From contig JAAOMT010000664.1 of the NCBI GenBank assembly GCA_016748015.1, forward strand, positions 909,945-973,944: DNA of 64,000 nt, given 5' to 3'. Under the pieces are notes generated by a model, which saw nothing but the letters and a program-made list of their open reading frames with translations, made no database searches and had not been told where the DNA came from. The DNA comes from Geosiphon pyriformis (taxonomy: Eukaryota > Glomeromycota > Glomeromycetes > Archaeosporales > Geosiphonaceae). Below are positions 48,238-59,580 of this stretch, one piece after another (position 1 is the first letter of the stretch; the number at the start of each line of letters is the position of its first letter). The position numbers and the translations under genes were made by a program.

Positions 48238-49796
48238 ATGAATAATTCATCTCAAGCAACCGAAGACGCGGAATCTTTGGCTCTAGCAGTTCTTTTGCAA
48301 AATGAAGAATACACAGCACCCTCTGAAACCACTGAATACGGTTTGAGTGTGACTCTCTTGGATAAAGCCCTTGTGATGTTACGCTTTACTTGGTTTTATT
48401 TAATTTTCCATTTTGATTAATTAGCCGACAATGGACTCATCGACCCAAATCCTGATTTACATTCCTTATTCCTCGCCTTTAACGATCAATTCTTTTGGGG
48501 AAAGTTGGCCTGCGTTGAGGTCCGTTGGTCGACAAAAATGACTCTTTGTGCTGGGCTATGCGAGTTTAAGAATGGTTTTGTTTCTATCAGGCTGAGCGAA
48601 CCTCTCTTGAAATTCAGACCCCGATCTGATATGGTAGAAACTTTACTACATGAGATGATCCATGCTCTCAATTTTTTGGAATACACTATCACCGATCGCA
48701 GTAAATCTTCACTATAATAAATTTGTAGCTTTCAAAATGGTTGAATTTTAAAATTTGAATTTTCTGATAATAGATGGCCATGGTGAGAAATTTCTGGTAC
48801 ACATGCAGCGCATTAATGCGGCTGCTGGAACATCAATAACTGTTTACCATGATTTCAATGATGAGGTAAATTACTACAGAACACACATTTGGAAGTGCAA
48901 TGTAAGTTCATTTTTTTCTTTATATTATTTGAACAATTTTATTGAGAAATCATCGCTAGATATAGATATAAGATACCTTTCATCTCAGGGACCCTGTCAA
49001 GAACGATCTCCATTTTATGGACTGGTTAAACGATCGATGAACCGGTTTGTATTGACTTGTAGCATTAATATCTTTGTTAGGTTTTACGTAAAAACTCAAG
49101 GTTTTGTGATGCTGCAGACCTCCGCAGCCAGCGGATCGTTGGTGGCATTCTCATCAAGTAAATTGTGGAGGAATATTTAACAAGATAGCTGAACCTATCA
49201 AGGAAGAAAAAAAGAGAAAGAGTAAAATAAATGAGGATAATAAACAGAATGAAGAAATGAAAAAATCTGGGAGCAAAACACTGGCTTACAAACGTCAACG
49301 CAAAGGAAACAGGAAATTAGATGATTTTTTTGCTCCTTCAAATCCGAAACAGAAACAAAGTGAAAGCAGAGAATACGCAAACAACGTTCAAATTCAGCAT
49401 AATCTTGAAAATAAGGTTGATCCCATCTTACTAGAAACCAATGCCTCAAATAAACCGCCAATTGATAATCCTCAATGCATCAGGGCCGCTGACAAGGAAT
49501 CCAATACACTAGATAGTTGGTTCACTAGGATTAATCAGAGTCCGAAAAAGTTTTTCGAATCCGAGGAAGTTGCGGCAATCAATTCCGATCAAACAAACAC
49601 ATCGACCAGCCGAGACATAGCGCTCAATATTGTGCGAAACGAGAAAATAGACAGAGGCGATAGTTCTAAATCAGACTGGGGGCCTGGATACCGACTTGAT
49701 AGAGCTCCAAAAAGCTGGATGGATCGGGAAAAGCAAATTGGCCATGATAAAAGTGAACAAGTAGTTCACTATGATCAATCAAATCGGGCGATATAA
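48238..49796 (+). CDS. Spartan-like SprT zinc metalloprotease (DNA-protein crosslink repair)
   Basis: Five exons (48,238-48,340; 48,425-48,700; 48,774-48,901; 48,989-49,044; 49,118-49,796) give 413 residues. SPRTN proteases degrade proteins crosslinked to DNA at replication forks. SprT-domain marks: NPDLHSLFLAFNDQFFWGKL, WSTKMTLCAG, IRLSEPLLKFRPR, the zinc site HEMIH (about 110-114) and the third ligand in NGHGEKF. A zinc-ribbon part follows: IWKCNGPC, YGLVKRSMNR and HSHQVNCGG. The basic linker (KEEKKRKSK) precedes two PIP-box-like strings, NRKLDDFFA and NTLDSWFTR. The first donor is weak (GTTTGAG); using the next GT shifts only two residues. The protein ends before a UBZ4 zinc finger that survives only as an out-of-frame relic just downstream. 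Confidence 0.9.
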
Positions 49797-49940
49797 TTAA
49801 CAATGGGGATATCAATGCTAAGTGGAACATTGACCAATCTGAGTACAATTTACATGTTACTCGAGTTCAATGTCCAATATGATTAGACAACACTATTCAA
49901 GAATCAGAGATTAATGAATACCTCGACATTTACATCTTTA
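49797..49940 (+). pseudogene. Relic UBZ4 zinc finger of the SPRTN-like gene
   Basis: One base out of frame with the last exon, the DNA reads through to VTRVQCPI-stop-LDNTIQESEINEYLDIY. This follows the UBZ4 pattern of vertebrate Spartan (CPxC ... INxHLDxC), with identical spacing and an ES.INE core. Of the four zinc ligands only the first Cys remains: the second is a TGA, the His is Tyr and the last Cys is Tyr. The finger is therefore dead and untranslated. Confidence 0.78.
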
Positions 49941-50271
49941 TGCAAAGTGAGGTGAATACGATAAATTAGATTTTCACTTTGTAATTCTTCCCAGAAATAT
50001 GAGTTAAAACTATTACGAATTACTAAATTGCTAATATGTTTTGTACATTTTAATTACAATAATATGACTGTTTCAAAATTTCTAGAATATAAAGGAGGGA
50101 AGAAAATGTCTCCAACTTTCTGATTCACAAGCACAAAAACAAAGTGAAAATGCGAGTCTTAACTTTCTTACTCAATTTGTAAATGGAGTACAAAAATTGA
50201 TTTTAGAAAATTTGACTGTTTTCCTTTTTTCCCTAGCAAGTAACCTGTGGAAACAAAGAAATCCTATTTTA
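49941..50271. other. Intergenic region between convergent genes
   Basis: 3' flanks of the SPRTN-like gene and COA1. No gene, repeat or RNA is recognised. Confidence 0.55.
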
Positions 50272-51100
50272 TTACGTAGTCACAGCTGCCTCGACACTTT
50301 TGATGTCAGGCAAATATTGTTGTATGGAAGAAGTGTCGATTGGAATAATATGACCATCTTCGGTGGTCAATGAGAAATCAATCACTTCCCATTCTTTGCC
50401 TGCATTACGTCGTATCGAATGAAAGTGTACGATCCCTGTTCCTGAAAAATTTTTCAAAAATCGAATATCGGCATCACTCATTAAAACGTTTGGATTTTGT
50501 TATTCTGATTCTTCACGAAATCTTATCTCCCCCACCTTTATCCCCTTTTACACGATATCTGGCATCGATCCGTCCCTTCAAATTGTTCACCTTTCCCGAT
50601 ATCCAGGGCCATGACGAAGCGAATCCAATGTTTTCCCCCAATATATGTCGTACCTCGCTATTATACCGTAAATTGAATAGACTACCTTGTATGGCGCTAG
50701 TGGATTGACGCTCGTGGTTCCAAGCCACTGCAATCGCAACAATCCAAGCGGAGATACCTAGTGTGGCGTAAACGAAATATCGAGTGCGGGAAGGTGGATT
50801 CGGTAGTGGTCGTGGTGTACGCGCGTGTGTTGGTTTATGAAGTTTATGTGGAGGTTTAGTAGGAGTCGTTGACAGAGAGGCTCTTTTGAAGGTGAAAGAA
50901 AAGGAAGAAGAGTGAGGTTTTGTTGGAAGGTCTAGGCGGGTGGTACTTGCTTTTGACGAGTTTGAGTAATGAAGCGTTGTAGAGGTGAGTTTAAAATGAA
51001 AGTGAGTGGTTTTTGAAAAAAGAAAATAACGACGAGGGGCTGGTCTACAAGTTGAAATTAGGGAACGAACACTAATAGTGTTTATGATGGCAGCAAGCAT
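50272..51100 (-). CDS. Cytochrome c oxidase assembly factor 1 (COA1-like)
   Basis: Two exons (51,100-50,536 and 50,441-50,272) give 244 residues. COA1 is an inner-membrane factor linking Cox1 synthesis to complex IV assembly. The N-terminal 105 residues are Ser/Thr/Pro/Arg-rich with almost no acidic residues, typical of a long mitochondrial presequence. A membrane segment (YFVYATLGISAWIVAIAVAW, about 108-127) precedes the conserved domain: FNLRYNSEVRHILGENIGFA, WPWISGKVNNLKGRIDARY, RVKGDKGTGIVHFHSIRR and WEVIDFSLTTEDGHIIPID. The splice junction inside VKGDKGTG restores this motif exactly. Its nearest relatives are the COA1/TIM21 superfamily; the WPWISG string points to COA1. Confidence 0.9.
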
Positions 51101-51693
51101 TCTGGTTATTTAAATATTGGGTTCTAAGAAGTATCAGTAAAAAGTATCAAGTTTAATGACGCAGAAGCTTAAGTTAGTGTGAGAGTTTCACAGAGGTGGC
51201 ATGTTATTTTGATAATCTAATTTTTTTTGGTAATCTTGGGGACAACTTTAATTTTATTGATAGTACTATCTTTTGTACTGGGATTCAGATTGATCCTAAA
51301 GAATACAATCTCGAGTAATTTTGAAATGAAAAAGATTACTGTTATTTACAGAAATTGAGCAAAATAATGGAAACAGTTTCATTCTTGTTACTATATTTCA
51401 AGGTATCATTAATTGAGATTTTTAGAAATAAAAAGGGCTAAATTAGGAGTTCTTGACAAAAGGGATAAAGGGAAGTACAGCATAGTAGTGTGCACTTAAA
51501 ATAGTCTATTGAATATAGTCACGAATTTTAGAAGGGTGTTTTTTTTTATCACCAAGGCCTGTGGCCAAAACCACTAAAAGAAAATTCGAGGGTTATTTTC
51601 AATTGACAACATTTTTCATTTCAAACTCGAAGTTGAAAATTCAATAAAATTGAAACTTGACATACCAGGTTCAGGTATCAACAGAAGATTTCA
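51101..51693. other. Intergenic region upstream of COA1
   Basis: Contains the COA1 promoter and the 3' flank of the next minus-strand gene. No distinct motif or gene is recognised. Confidence 0.5.
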
Positions 51694-52317
51694 TCAAGAC
51701 TTGGAAAGTTTAATTTGAACCAAAGACAAAATATTGTGATTCACTTTTTTCTTGATATTCACATCAATATAAGTCGCATGACCAATTGCCCGAATTTCAA
51801 TCCATTCATCATTTCGATAGATTGTCGGGTCCAAGAATAAATTTGTAGCAAATGCTCGTTTGTCATTAAAATCTTTTCTTTCAATGGTAAATACGTCATT
51901 TTCGATGGTTTTGTTGCGTTTAGTGCTTTTGGTTTCAATTGTGATCGATTTAATTAAGGCAATTCCATTGTATTTTACGATTGAACTTATAGGAACTGTG
52001 TCGCCTACTTTATAAATTGTGTTGTTTTTTGGTTCTTTTATCACTATTTCATCTGAGATAAAAGTGTTAAATTTTAAAAGGAGGATTAATTAAATATGAT
52101 TGCAATATAGATATATTTTAAATTGGGAATTTTGTATGAATTATGAGAAGAGGAATAGAAATCTTTTTACAGCCCGAGATAAAAAAAAAAAAAAGAAATT
52201 TTTCTTTTATTTTTTTGGTTTTAAATTCTTACCTGCTTTAATAGAATTCAACAATAAAACACACCATAAAACAACAAAAAAAAAGGTGAAACGGTTTGAA
52301 ATTGTTGGTGAGGCCAT
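51694..52317 (-). CDS. Small secreted protein, unknown function
   Basis: Two exons (52,317-52,233 and 52,052-51,694) give 147 residues. The first exon is almost exactly a signal peptide: MASPTISNRFTFFFVVLWCV continuing to a SIKA cleavage-like end at residue 28, with the intron at the cleavage site. The mature part (about 119 residues) has no cysteine, two N-glycosylation sequons (NNT, NKT) and a basic, Ile/Lys-rich composition. It opens IVIKEPKNNTIYKVGDTVPI, a pattern resembling small fungal secreted beta-sandwich proteins with an 'I.SP.NGT.Y..GD..PI' start. That resemblance is from memory and weak. No membrane anchor or GPI signal is seen. It may be an apoplastic or symbiosis-interface protein, but no function can be assigned. 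Confidence 0.75.
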
Positions 52318-53552
52318 TTCTGGGCTATAGTGTTTTGATTTTCAAACTCCAATATATATTTGAAAAAAATATGTTCAAAGAGTAAGTTGATATCATTAAA
52401 GAAAAATAACGTAAAAGTGAATCAAAGCAATAAAATCAAGAAAAAAGGTGAAAGAAGGGGAAAGTTCGAAACTAGGCAGTTTATAATTTCGAAAAATATG
52501 CACAATCGGGGTTTTTTATAGCTTTTTATAGAATAACAATACTATGGTAAATAGATTCATGACCAAACATTGATAAATTATGTTTAGTTTTAATAGAGAT
52601 TTTGAAAATCAAGGCTGTGTATTTTTAACGAATTTCAAACATCATAATGACGCGGAAAAGGTGGTGGGGATAGTGGGAAAGTTGAATCTAAATAGCTCAT
52701 AAAATAGAAATAAAGCAAATCTTTAATGTTATAACGGAAAAAACGAGATTCAAAAAGATTTTTGCATAATGTTAATTTGCAAAAGAAAATTGATTTTTGC
52801 ATTTATTTGTGTTTAAAAATAGTTTCCGAAACGTTTAAACTTAAATCAAGTGTGAAACGCCAAGTAAAGCAAAAGATTAAACAAGAATTTTCAGGTCGAA
52901 TTTTCGAAAATGAAAAAAACCCATTACAAGAAAGGAAAAAATTAATGTTGATGATGATCGAGCCATTTTTTTTTGAGGCTTGACAATGGATTTTTGCTCG
53001 TTTGAATGTGAATGAAGAATTTTGGTAATTAATAATAGAAATTCATAGGGAACTCTGATGGTGATAAGGGGTTAATTTCATCTTTTAGGAAATCAAAATT
53101 AAATTTATCTGACAGTAGATCCAAATTGTAATTTTGCAGTGTTCGAAAAAAAGAAGGTGAATAATTAAAGGAAACAATCATCACAACAAACATTCTTTTT
53201 TAACTTTAATGGGTTGGTTCAATGATATATGCTGCGGAAAATAAGGGAACCACTAATCCCAAAATGGGAAATGAAAGATGAAATTGTATTCTTTTTCAAT
53301 TAGGATGGATGGATAAAGTAAGAATTTTGGTTATTTTCACTTACTCTAAAATTATTTAATGAACTGTTTTCCTCTATATCATTAGAAATGAAGTCAACGA
53401 TATATTTGAAATTTTTGAATATGATTACAGATTTAATATTTTTATTTATTTATTTATTAAAGAAAATGTTGGTTCGAAGATAAAACTCGCTTAATTCTTA
53501 ATAAAGCTGTTTTTGAAGTTAAAATTTTCTAATTTTTATTGACCAAGCCAAT
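52318..53552. other. AT-rich intergenic region
   Basis: Probable promoter of the secreted-protein gene, then AT-rich DNA. An ORF at 52,762-52,983 is Lys/Glu/Phe-rich with no recognisable domain and is not called. No repeat family was identified. Confidence 0.45.
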
Positions 53553-53640
53553 ATGCCTAAAGTTATTGACTGGCCATCTAATAGTTCCAATTTTAACCCT
53601 ATGGAGTATTTAGAAGAATATAGAAAAAGAGTCAAATTTT
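53553..53640 (+). pseudogene. Tc1/mariner transposase fragment
   Basis: The frame reads MPKVIDWPSNSSNFNPMEYL then EEYRKRVK. This matches the conserved D-W-P-x-x-S-P-D-L-N-P-I-E block of Tc1/mariner transposases, which precedes the last catalytic acidic residue (here Pro-Asp has become Ser-Asn). Only about 30 residues are readable; the flanks are AT-rich with no visible terminal repeats. A dead remnant. Confidence 0.75.
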
Positions 53641-56578
53641 TTTTTTTGCCAAATTAGAGTACTTTATGATTTAGAAGTGGACAGGTGTTTCGGATTCCAT
53701 TATAAAGAGTTTAATAGTTATTTTCGAAATTATTTATATATAACCTATTATCAAAATATTGTACAATAATAAAGGGCAAATTTTTTTTTCCCATAATATA
53801 TTTTTCTCAAAGTTTTTTTATATAAACTTTTAATTTTTTATAGACCTCATTTTTTCAACCATTTGAAATTCAAATCAAGAATTTGATTTAAACACATTTT
53901 ACAAATTACATGCCCTTATTCTTGTTCCAATAAAAGGTTAAATTAGTTTTAAAAAATTATAATTTTATTGCAAACATCAATTTAATTCTTCCTTTTATAA
54001 AGAAAGTACAAAGCATTTTGATTAAATATTAAAAATTAGAATCTCTAATTAGGCTTTTGAATAATAAAAATTCTGGAAATATATTCTCATTTTTTTTTTA
54101 ATTTTTAATTTTGCTCAGGAATAATTGATTTAACAACATTTCTTATTTATTGTCTTCCCTTAATATAATTAATTAAAATTGAATAAAAGATTTTTAAAAA
54201 ATCATTCAAATTTCAACTGTTAGATGGTTTCAAGAAATTCCAATTTAAAACCACAAATTACAAAACCACTATTGGAAAATTGGTCGTGCTGTTAGAAGGG
54301 GGAGGAGAAGAGTCGGAAGAAATACAAGCTTCTTTTTAAAATAGCAAAATAAATGTTTACCATCCTACTTTGATAAAAAGTTTTCTAAATTAAAGTCAAT
54401 AAATCTGTTAAAGACTCGAAAATTCGAGTAATTAAAAGACGTTTTATATTCACTGCGCCCTAATAAATATTTTTAACCTTTAAAACATACTAGTTTTTCA
54501 ACAATTCAACTCATTAATGGTAAAAATTGATTTCACTCTTTTAACAGAGGTCTATTGATAGAAAAACGTTTGTTAACATTAGGCTAATCATTGTATATAG
54601 AGAATATTTATCCAAAACTTATGAAATGCTTTAAGGTATTCTATAATTGCCGTATAATAAAAATTCTACTTTTAAAATGCGGAATTTTTTCTTTATGAGA
54701 AAAATGAAAATAAACAAAGTCTCGATTACAGTGAAATTTTGGGTTTTCACTTTATGCTTAAACAAAAATTAAATTAAATGTCAAGGAACTCAAGTCATAA
54801 TGTATTACGGTTTTTAGGCCCAAAAATTCTAAAAAGAAACTTTTAAACTTGTTATTACTCAAATCTTTATTTAAAACCTGGATGACTCATCAACTTCAAA
54901 TTGGTGAAAGAGAAAACCCAATAAAATGATAGGAATTCTAAACGGCTTTTCTGTACTCGATGACAAGAAAGACCCCCTAAACCTTTGATCGTAGTGGGGT
55001 GGATGCGCATTGTCATTGATAAGCATAATAAAAATAATATTTATAATAAAAACAATATTATTAATATATTTAAGCAAATAATTAAATATGTAAATAAGTA
55101 TAATTTTATAAAATACAATATTAAAATTATGGTTGTCAAATTATACAAAAACATTGAAAACACTTTTCAAAAAAAAATTAAAAAAAAAATTAAATAATAT
55201 ATTTAATTTAGTTTTTAATAATATTAAGAATAAAACATTTAAAAATTACTTATAAGAATAATAATAAAGTTTTTAATACTTTAATATTATAAGTAATTTA
55301 GAAACTTATTTTAAAAAGTTGTATAATTGTAAAAATTTCAAAATTTTTTTTTTTATTAGTTTTAATTTCAATGTAATCAAAACTCAAAAAGTTATAAATA
55401 ATTCATTTCAAAAATTTAAAATCAAAATCTTGTTAATTTCTGTGTTTTGTATTTTTTTTTATAAAATTAAAATGCCAAAAAATTTTTTTATTACAATATT
55501 TATCTCTTTATTTATAACAAATTCAAAATATATTATTTGTTTAAAACCTATTTAATTAGATATTAAAAATTTTAATTTTAGTTGACAAAACCGTTTGGGT
55601 CTCACTCGTTAAAATAAAAATTATTTATTAAAAACTTTTTTAAATTATTGTTTTAAATATTAATAATAATAAATTAACAGAAATAAAAATAATTAATTGT
55701 CTTAAATTAAAAAAAAAGTTATTATTTCATATAATAAACTTATTAACTTAAAAACAAAAAATTGTCAAAAATTAAAAAAATAAAAGTTTATAATAATCAA
55801 CTATTTAATTTAAATATTAATAAATTAGCCAGCTTAAAAATTTTTTTTCTTATCTATATAATCTTTTATCAATTAATAAAAAAACTTAACTATATAATTT
55901 AGATTTATTAACCAAAAAAAAATACAAAAATTAATACAGTTAAAACTTTTGCTAATAATAATTTTATTAAACAACTACGAAATAATTGAAATTGATATTT
56001 CTAATAAAGCTGATTAAAAAAATAAATTAAAAGTTAAAAACTGTCTTAATCTTACCCTTTTAATAGTAAATAATTGTATAATAATAGAAGATTGTTCTAA
56101 TTTAAATCTGTTAAGTTTTTGTTATAATAAGATTGAAAAATAAACTTATTAGAATTAACCAAGTTAGAAAGCTAATAATAACATAGAAAAATTATATTTG
56201 ATTGTTGATAATAAAACAAATTTAAAAACTTTTTTTGTAAAGAAAATAATTTTTAAGAATTAATAATAGAAAACTGGTTTAATTTAAAACAATTAGATTT
56301 TAGTAATTAAACTCATTTTGGAGAAGTATTTTCTTTTAAAATTGAATGTGAATTTATATTTAATATTAATAAGAATAGTAATTTGAACCCCTTTTTTATT
56401 TCAAGTATAATAAAAATATTCCTAATTAGAAAAAGTAAAAATTGGCAAAAGAGAAGTAAATATAGAAAATAATAAACAACACTACTACTTTGTTGAAAGA
56501 ATTGATATTTTCAAAATTCACAATACTAAAAGAGTATAAGAAATTAAGTTATGAGTTAATATACTCGTATGACATCAA
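53641..56578. other. AT-rich spacer, probably decayed repeats
   Basis: About 2.9 kb of very AT-rich DNA. ORFs at 54,985-55,197 and 55,319-55,555 are Asn/Ile/Lys/Phe-rich artefacts of composition. Around 56,280-56,460 a broken frame (THFGEVFSFKIE) hints at another decayed mobile-element gene, but I cannot place it in a family. No RNA gene was recognised. Confidence 0.4.
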
Positions 56579-56731
56579 ATGTTCACTTTGTTTGGTTTTG
56601 TTGCAGCACGCCCCATTCGATACTTTTCTTATTTAGCTTTAGTGATAGTCTGCTATCCAACTAAATGTTTATATAATTTCGAAAAGCCTGATCAATGCTA
56701 TCCGTGTAAGAGCCTGATCTTAGTTTCATAA
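56579..56731 (+). CDS. Possible 50-residue ORF with four Cys
   Basis: ATG at 56,579 to TAA at 56,729-56,731. It reads MFTLFGFVAARPIRYFSYLA and continues through a hydrophobic stretch into KCLYNFEKPDQCYPCKS. Codon use is less AT-biased than the flanks, and the second half has a CxxC. It lies just beyond the 3' end of the convergent carotenoid oxygenase gene. A splice-acceptor-like TTGTTGCAG lies inside it, so it could be an exon of something else. It is not recognised and may be chance. Confidence 0.2.
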   Translation: MFTLFGFVAARPIRYFSYLALVIVCYPTKCLYNFEKPDQCYPCKSLILVS

Positions 56732-56818
56732 ATATGTATTCGATTTTCTTCATTTGAGATGTCAAAAACCCTTTAAAATTAGAAAATTTTTCACTATTTC
56801 CCTCATTCAAACAATAAA

Positions 56819-59055
56819 CTAAGCTCTCAACCCACGCTTTTCACTATTCCATAAACCATGAAATCCGAATGGAACAACTTTTCCCTCGCTTAACTCAGCC
56901 CTCGCAATTTCTTCAAAAGTTTCAGCATCCAAAGCCAACAAGAAACTTGTTCCCCGAGTTCCATCCAAAATTACACTCAATATTACCCCTTCATCTTCTG
57001 CTACAGCATTAGGAGCCGGAACAAAGATGGGTTCACTGGGGGTACATGCTTGTTGTTCCCATCGTTTATGAGAGAAGGTTCCATCAGGGTTTTGGTTTAG
57101 ATCGAGTTTCAGAAGACTGTCATAAAATCGGCTATTTGGTTTTAATGAGCCTGAAATGCCTGTTAGGTTCGATCACTAGAGTTTAGTACAAAAACTAGTT
57201 TAAAACAATAGAGTCTCAGAATAAGATGAAACATTTTCGTACCATAGGTATAACGATGCTTCTTCAAATGATACCTCGAATAATCGATATTATATAATTC
57301 CATATTCAATTCTTGGGGCACTTGGAACACTCTTTCAGCCATTGGTAATTTTTTTTCATCGTTCACTGTAGCAGATGCCAAATTCTGGGAAACATTTTTC
57401 AATCTATACCGAGTTATTAAAGCTCCATATAGTTTAGATTCACTTAACTCGGTGATTTTCGCTAGTAAAGCAGGTAACGCCAAATTATCAATTATACTTT
57501 TATCTTTATGCTCTCCGAGATCCAACACTATATCATCTTCATTATCGTCCCACGCGTTTAACGTATGGAAACAGAAATATGTGGGTGAGGTGTATGTCGC
57601 CACATGTTTTTGTTGTTGACGATCAATTACATAGTAGAGGGTTTTTTCTTCAGGGTTCCATGACTTAAATGAATGGGCAAGATTTTTCTCCCAGATGGTT
57701 TTTAACCCAGACCATGCATGGTCACATTGCCTAGTTGGAAAATAAAAGAGATTTAGCAAACATTAATCGATTTGCTTTTTAAAAAAAGTGATATTTATCC
57801 CTTACCACAAAATCAAAATAATATATTTCTTAGTTAAGGAAAGACTATGAATATAGACGGATCTCGCATTGATGGTAGCAAAAATTTTGGTTACTGGCAA
57901 TCCGGTTTCAGGATCCGTGCGAATGGAAAACACAGTATAAGCCGCTTTGAAGCCCATTTTTTGTGTAAAACTGATATATTCTCCGGTTGAAGCGTCAAAT
58001 TGTGGATGCGCTGGGCTGAGTTCACCAATCAGACGCGAATCGAAATGTTTAAAACTAAAAACTCGAAGTGGATCTAGTGTCACGGGATCCAATTGTTTGA
58101 GCATATTGGCGTCAGTTTGAGACACGAGGGTACGATGATTTTTAAGGGATACGGTTTCGGGGATTGGAAGTGTGTTGGTGAGTGTTACCCCTATATTTTT
58201 GGTGTTGGGATCGATATCTCGGGAATTCCTTGATTTGGTAATTTGTTGAAAGGTTGTAAAAAACTAGGGAAGGAATTGAAAAGGTTATTTAATGGTTGGA
58301 GAACTTTGATGAATATCTTTGGCAATTTAATATTTTTACTTTTAAGACATTTCTTATGATACATATTCTACTAAATTACCTTTTGAAAAAGATTCTCACA
58401 TAAATCTTGACCAAAACTGATATCCGATAGATAACCCTTTTCTTGAATAAGTTTCGTATCATTTGTGTTTGTATCACGACTTCGATAACTGACGACTTGA
58501 TCACGAATTTCAAATCGATGGACTGTAATAAATATAATAAGTGTGAATTAGTAAAAAGGGTAAAATCTTATTGGAATGTAAATTAGAAAAAGAGGCTTGT
58601 AAAAAATTATACCTTGAGAGGAGCAATCAAACCAATGCTGAAACTTGAAAATTTCGTCACTATCTTTTTTCGGAACCTCAAAGGTTCTTGAAATAGAGAA
58701 GGAATATGAAAAATTTTAGTTTTATTTAATGAATGGCTAAATTTTCGCTATAGCAAAAAAATTATGTGAATTTCTCACCCAGGTCCATTACGATACAATT
58801 CACCTTCCAACCATTCTGGAAATTTTCCTTTTACTGTCAGGTTGACTGATTCCGGTGTTTCTTGACTATTTTGAAATCCTTAAGGGATATTTAATTAACA
58901 AGGTAAAGGCTTTGTTTCAGATCGGGACCCAATATTTTCGGGAGCACAATTTCAAGAAATTTTAATGATGGAAAATAATTATAATTCGGAATTAAAAAAT
59001 TACCCTTTTCAAAAGCCAGCGATACTCCAGGAGTTTTAATGGTATCAGTAGCCAT
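56819..59055 (-). CDS. Carotenoid oxygenase (carotenoid cleavage dioxygenase family)
   Basis: Seven exons (59,055-59,004; 58,878-58,779; 58,686-58,613; 58,522-58,380; 58,263-57,806; 57,730-57,243; 57,159-56,819) give 551 residues. These Fe(II) enzymes cleave double bonds of carotenoids, apocarotenoids or stilbenes. All four iron-binding histidines of the seven-bladed propeller are visible in context: SPAHPQFD (H209), SVYIHSLSLT (H262), CFHTLNAWD (H331) and PFGFHGLW (H539). Other marks are LEGELYRNGPG near the N-terminus, HWFD, and a C-terminal EDEGVILSVILDG. In Mucoromycotina, relatives start the trisporoid pathway from beta-carotene, and in Ascomycota they make retinal or neurosporaxanthin precursors; the substrate here is unknown. 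The first in-frame ATG is at 59,055. The frame is open upstream to a splice-like CATTCAG at 59,121, so an extra 5' exon is possible. Confidence 0.9.
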
Positions 59056-59580
59056 CTTTGACGAAAAAGTTTGACGAAAAAGTTTGCCAAACAGTTTCAA
59101 TTTGTGAATTGGTGCCAAGTCTGAATGAAAAAAAGTTTTTGATATTAGAACAACACGAGGGGGTTATCAGTGTTTGGGAACTAATGATCTTTTATAAAAT
59201 GAGTAGAGCTGTATTTATTAAGAATTTTTGAAGAATAAAGGGGTAAATTTAGCAACCGGGAGGGGGGGTTTTGATAGGGATGATAAGAGAGATCTTTGGT
59301 AACAAATTCGGCTAAATTATTAATATTCATATTGAATTAGGTGTGGAATGGTAAATTGTTTTTTTTGGATGTTCTATTTTTAAACAAAAAAGAAACTCAC
59401 CATTCTATCTAGTTTATAAGAGCTTATAGACCGTTGTATTCCTCACGATAAGCGGTTTTTTAATCAAATGAGCATTTAGAAAACCCTTTCCCGGTATGTA
59501 CTATAACTTTGGATTAAATTGCGTTTTTGGTCTAACTAAAATAATGATATCCATACATCGATATTGGATGATTGTAACCC
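59056..59580. other. Upstream region of the carotenoid oxygenase gene
   Basis: Promoter and possible 5' UTR exon. ATG directly followed by GTGAGT occurs on the minus strand at about 59,403-59,398, but splicing it to 59,120 gives the wrong phase. Nothing else is recognised. Confidence 0.45.

Noticed and set aside
59398-59403. Upstream ATG followed by GTGAGT as first exon of the carotenoid oxygenase
   Set aside because: Splicing to the CATTCAG acceptor at 59,121 puts the downstream sequence out of frame with an early stop.
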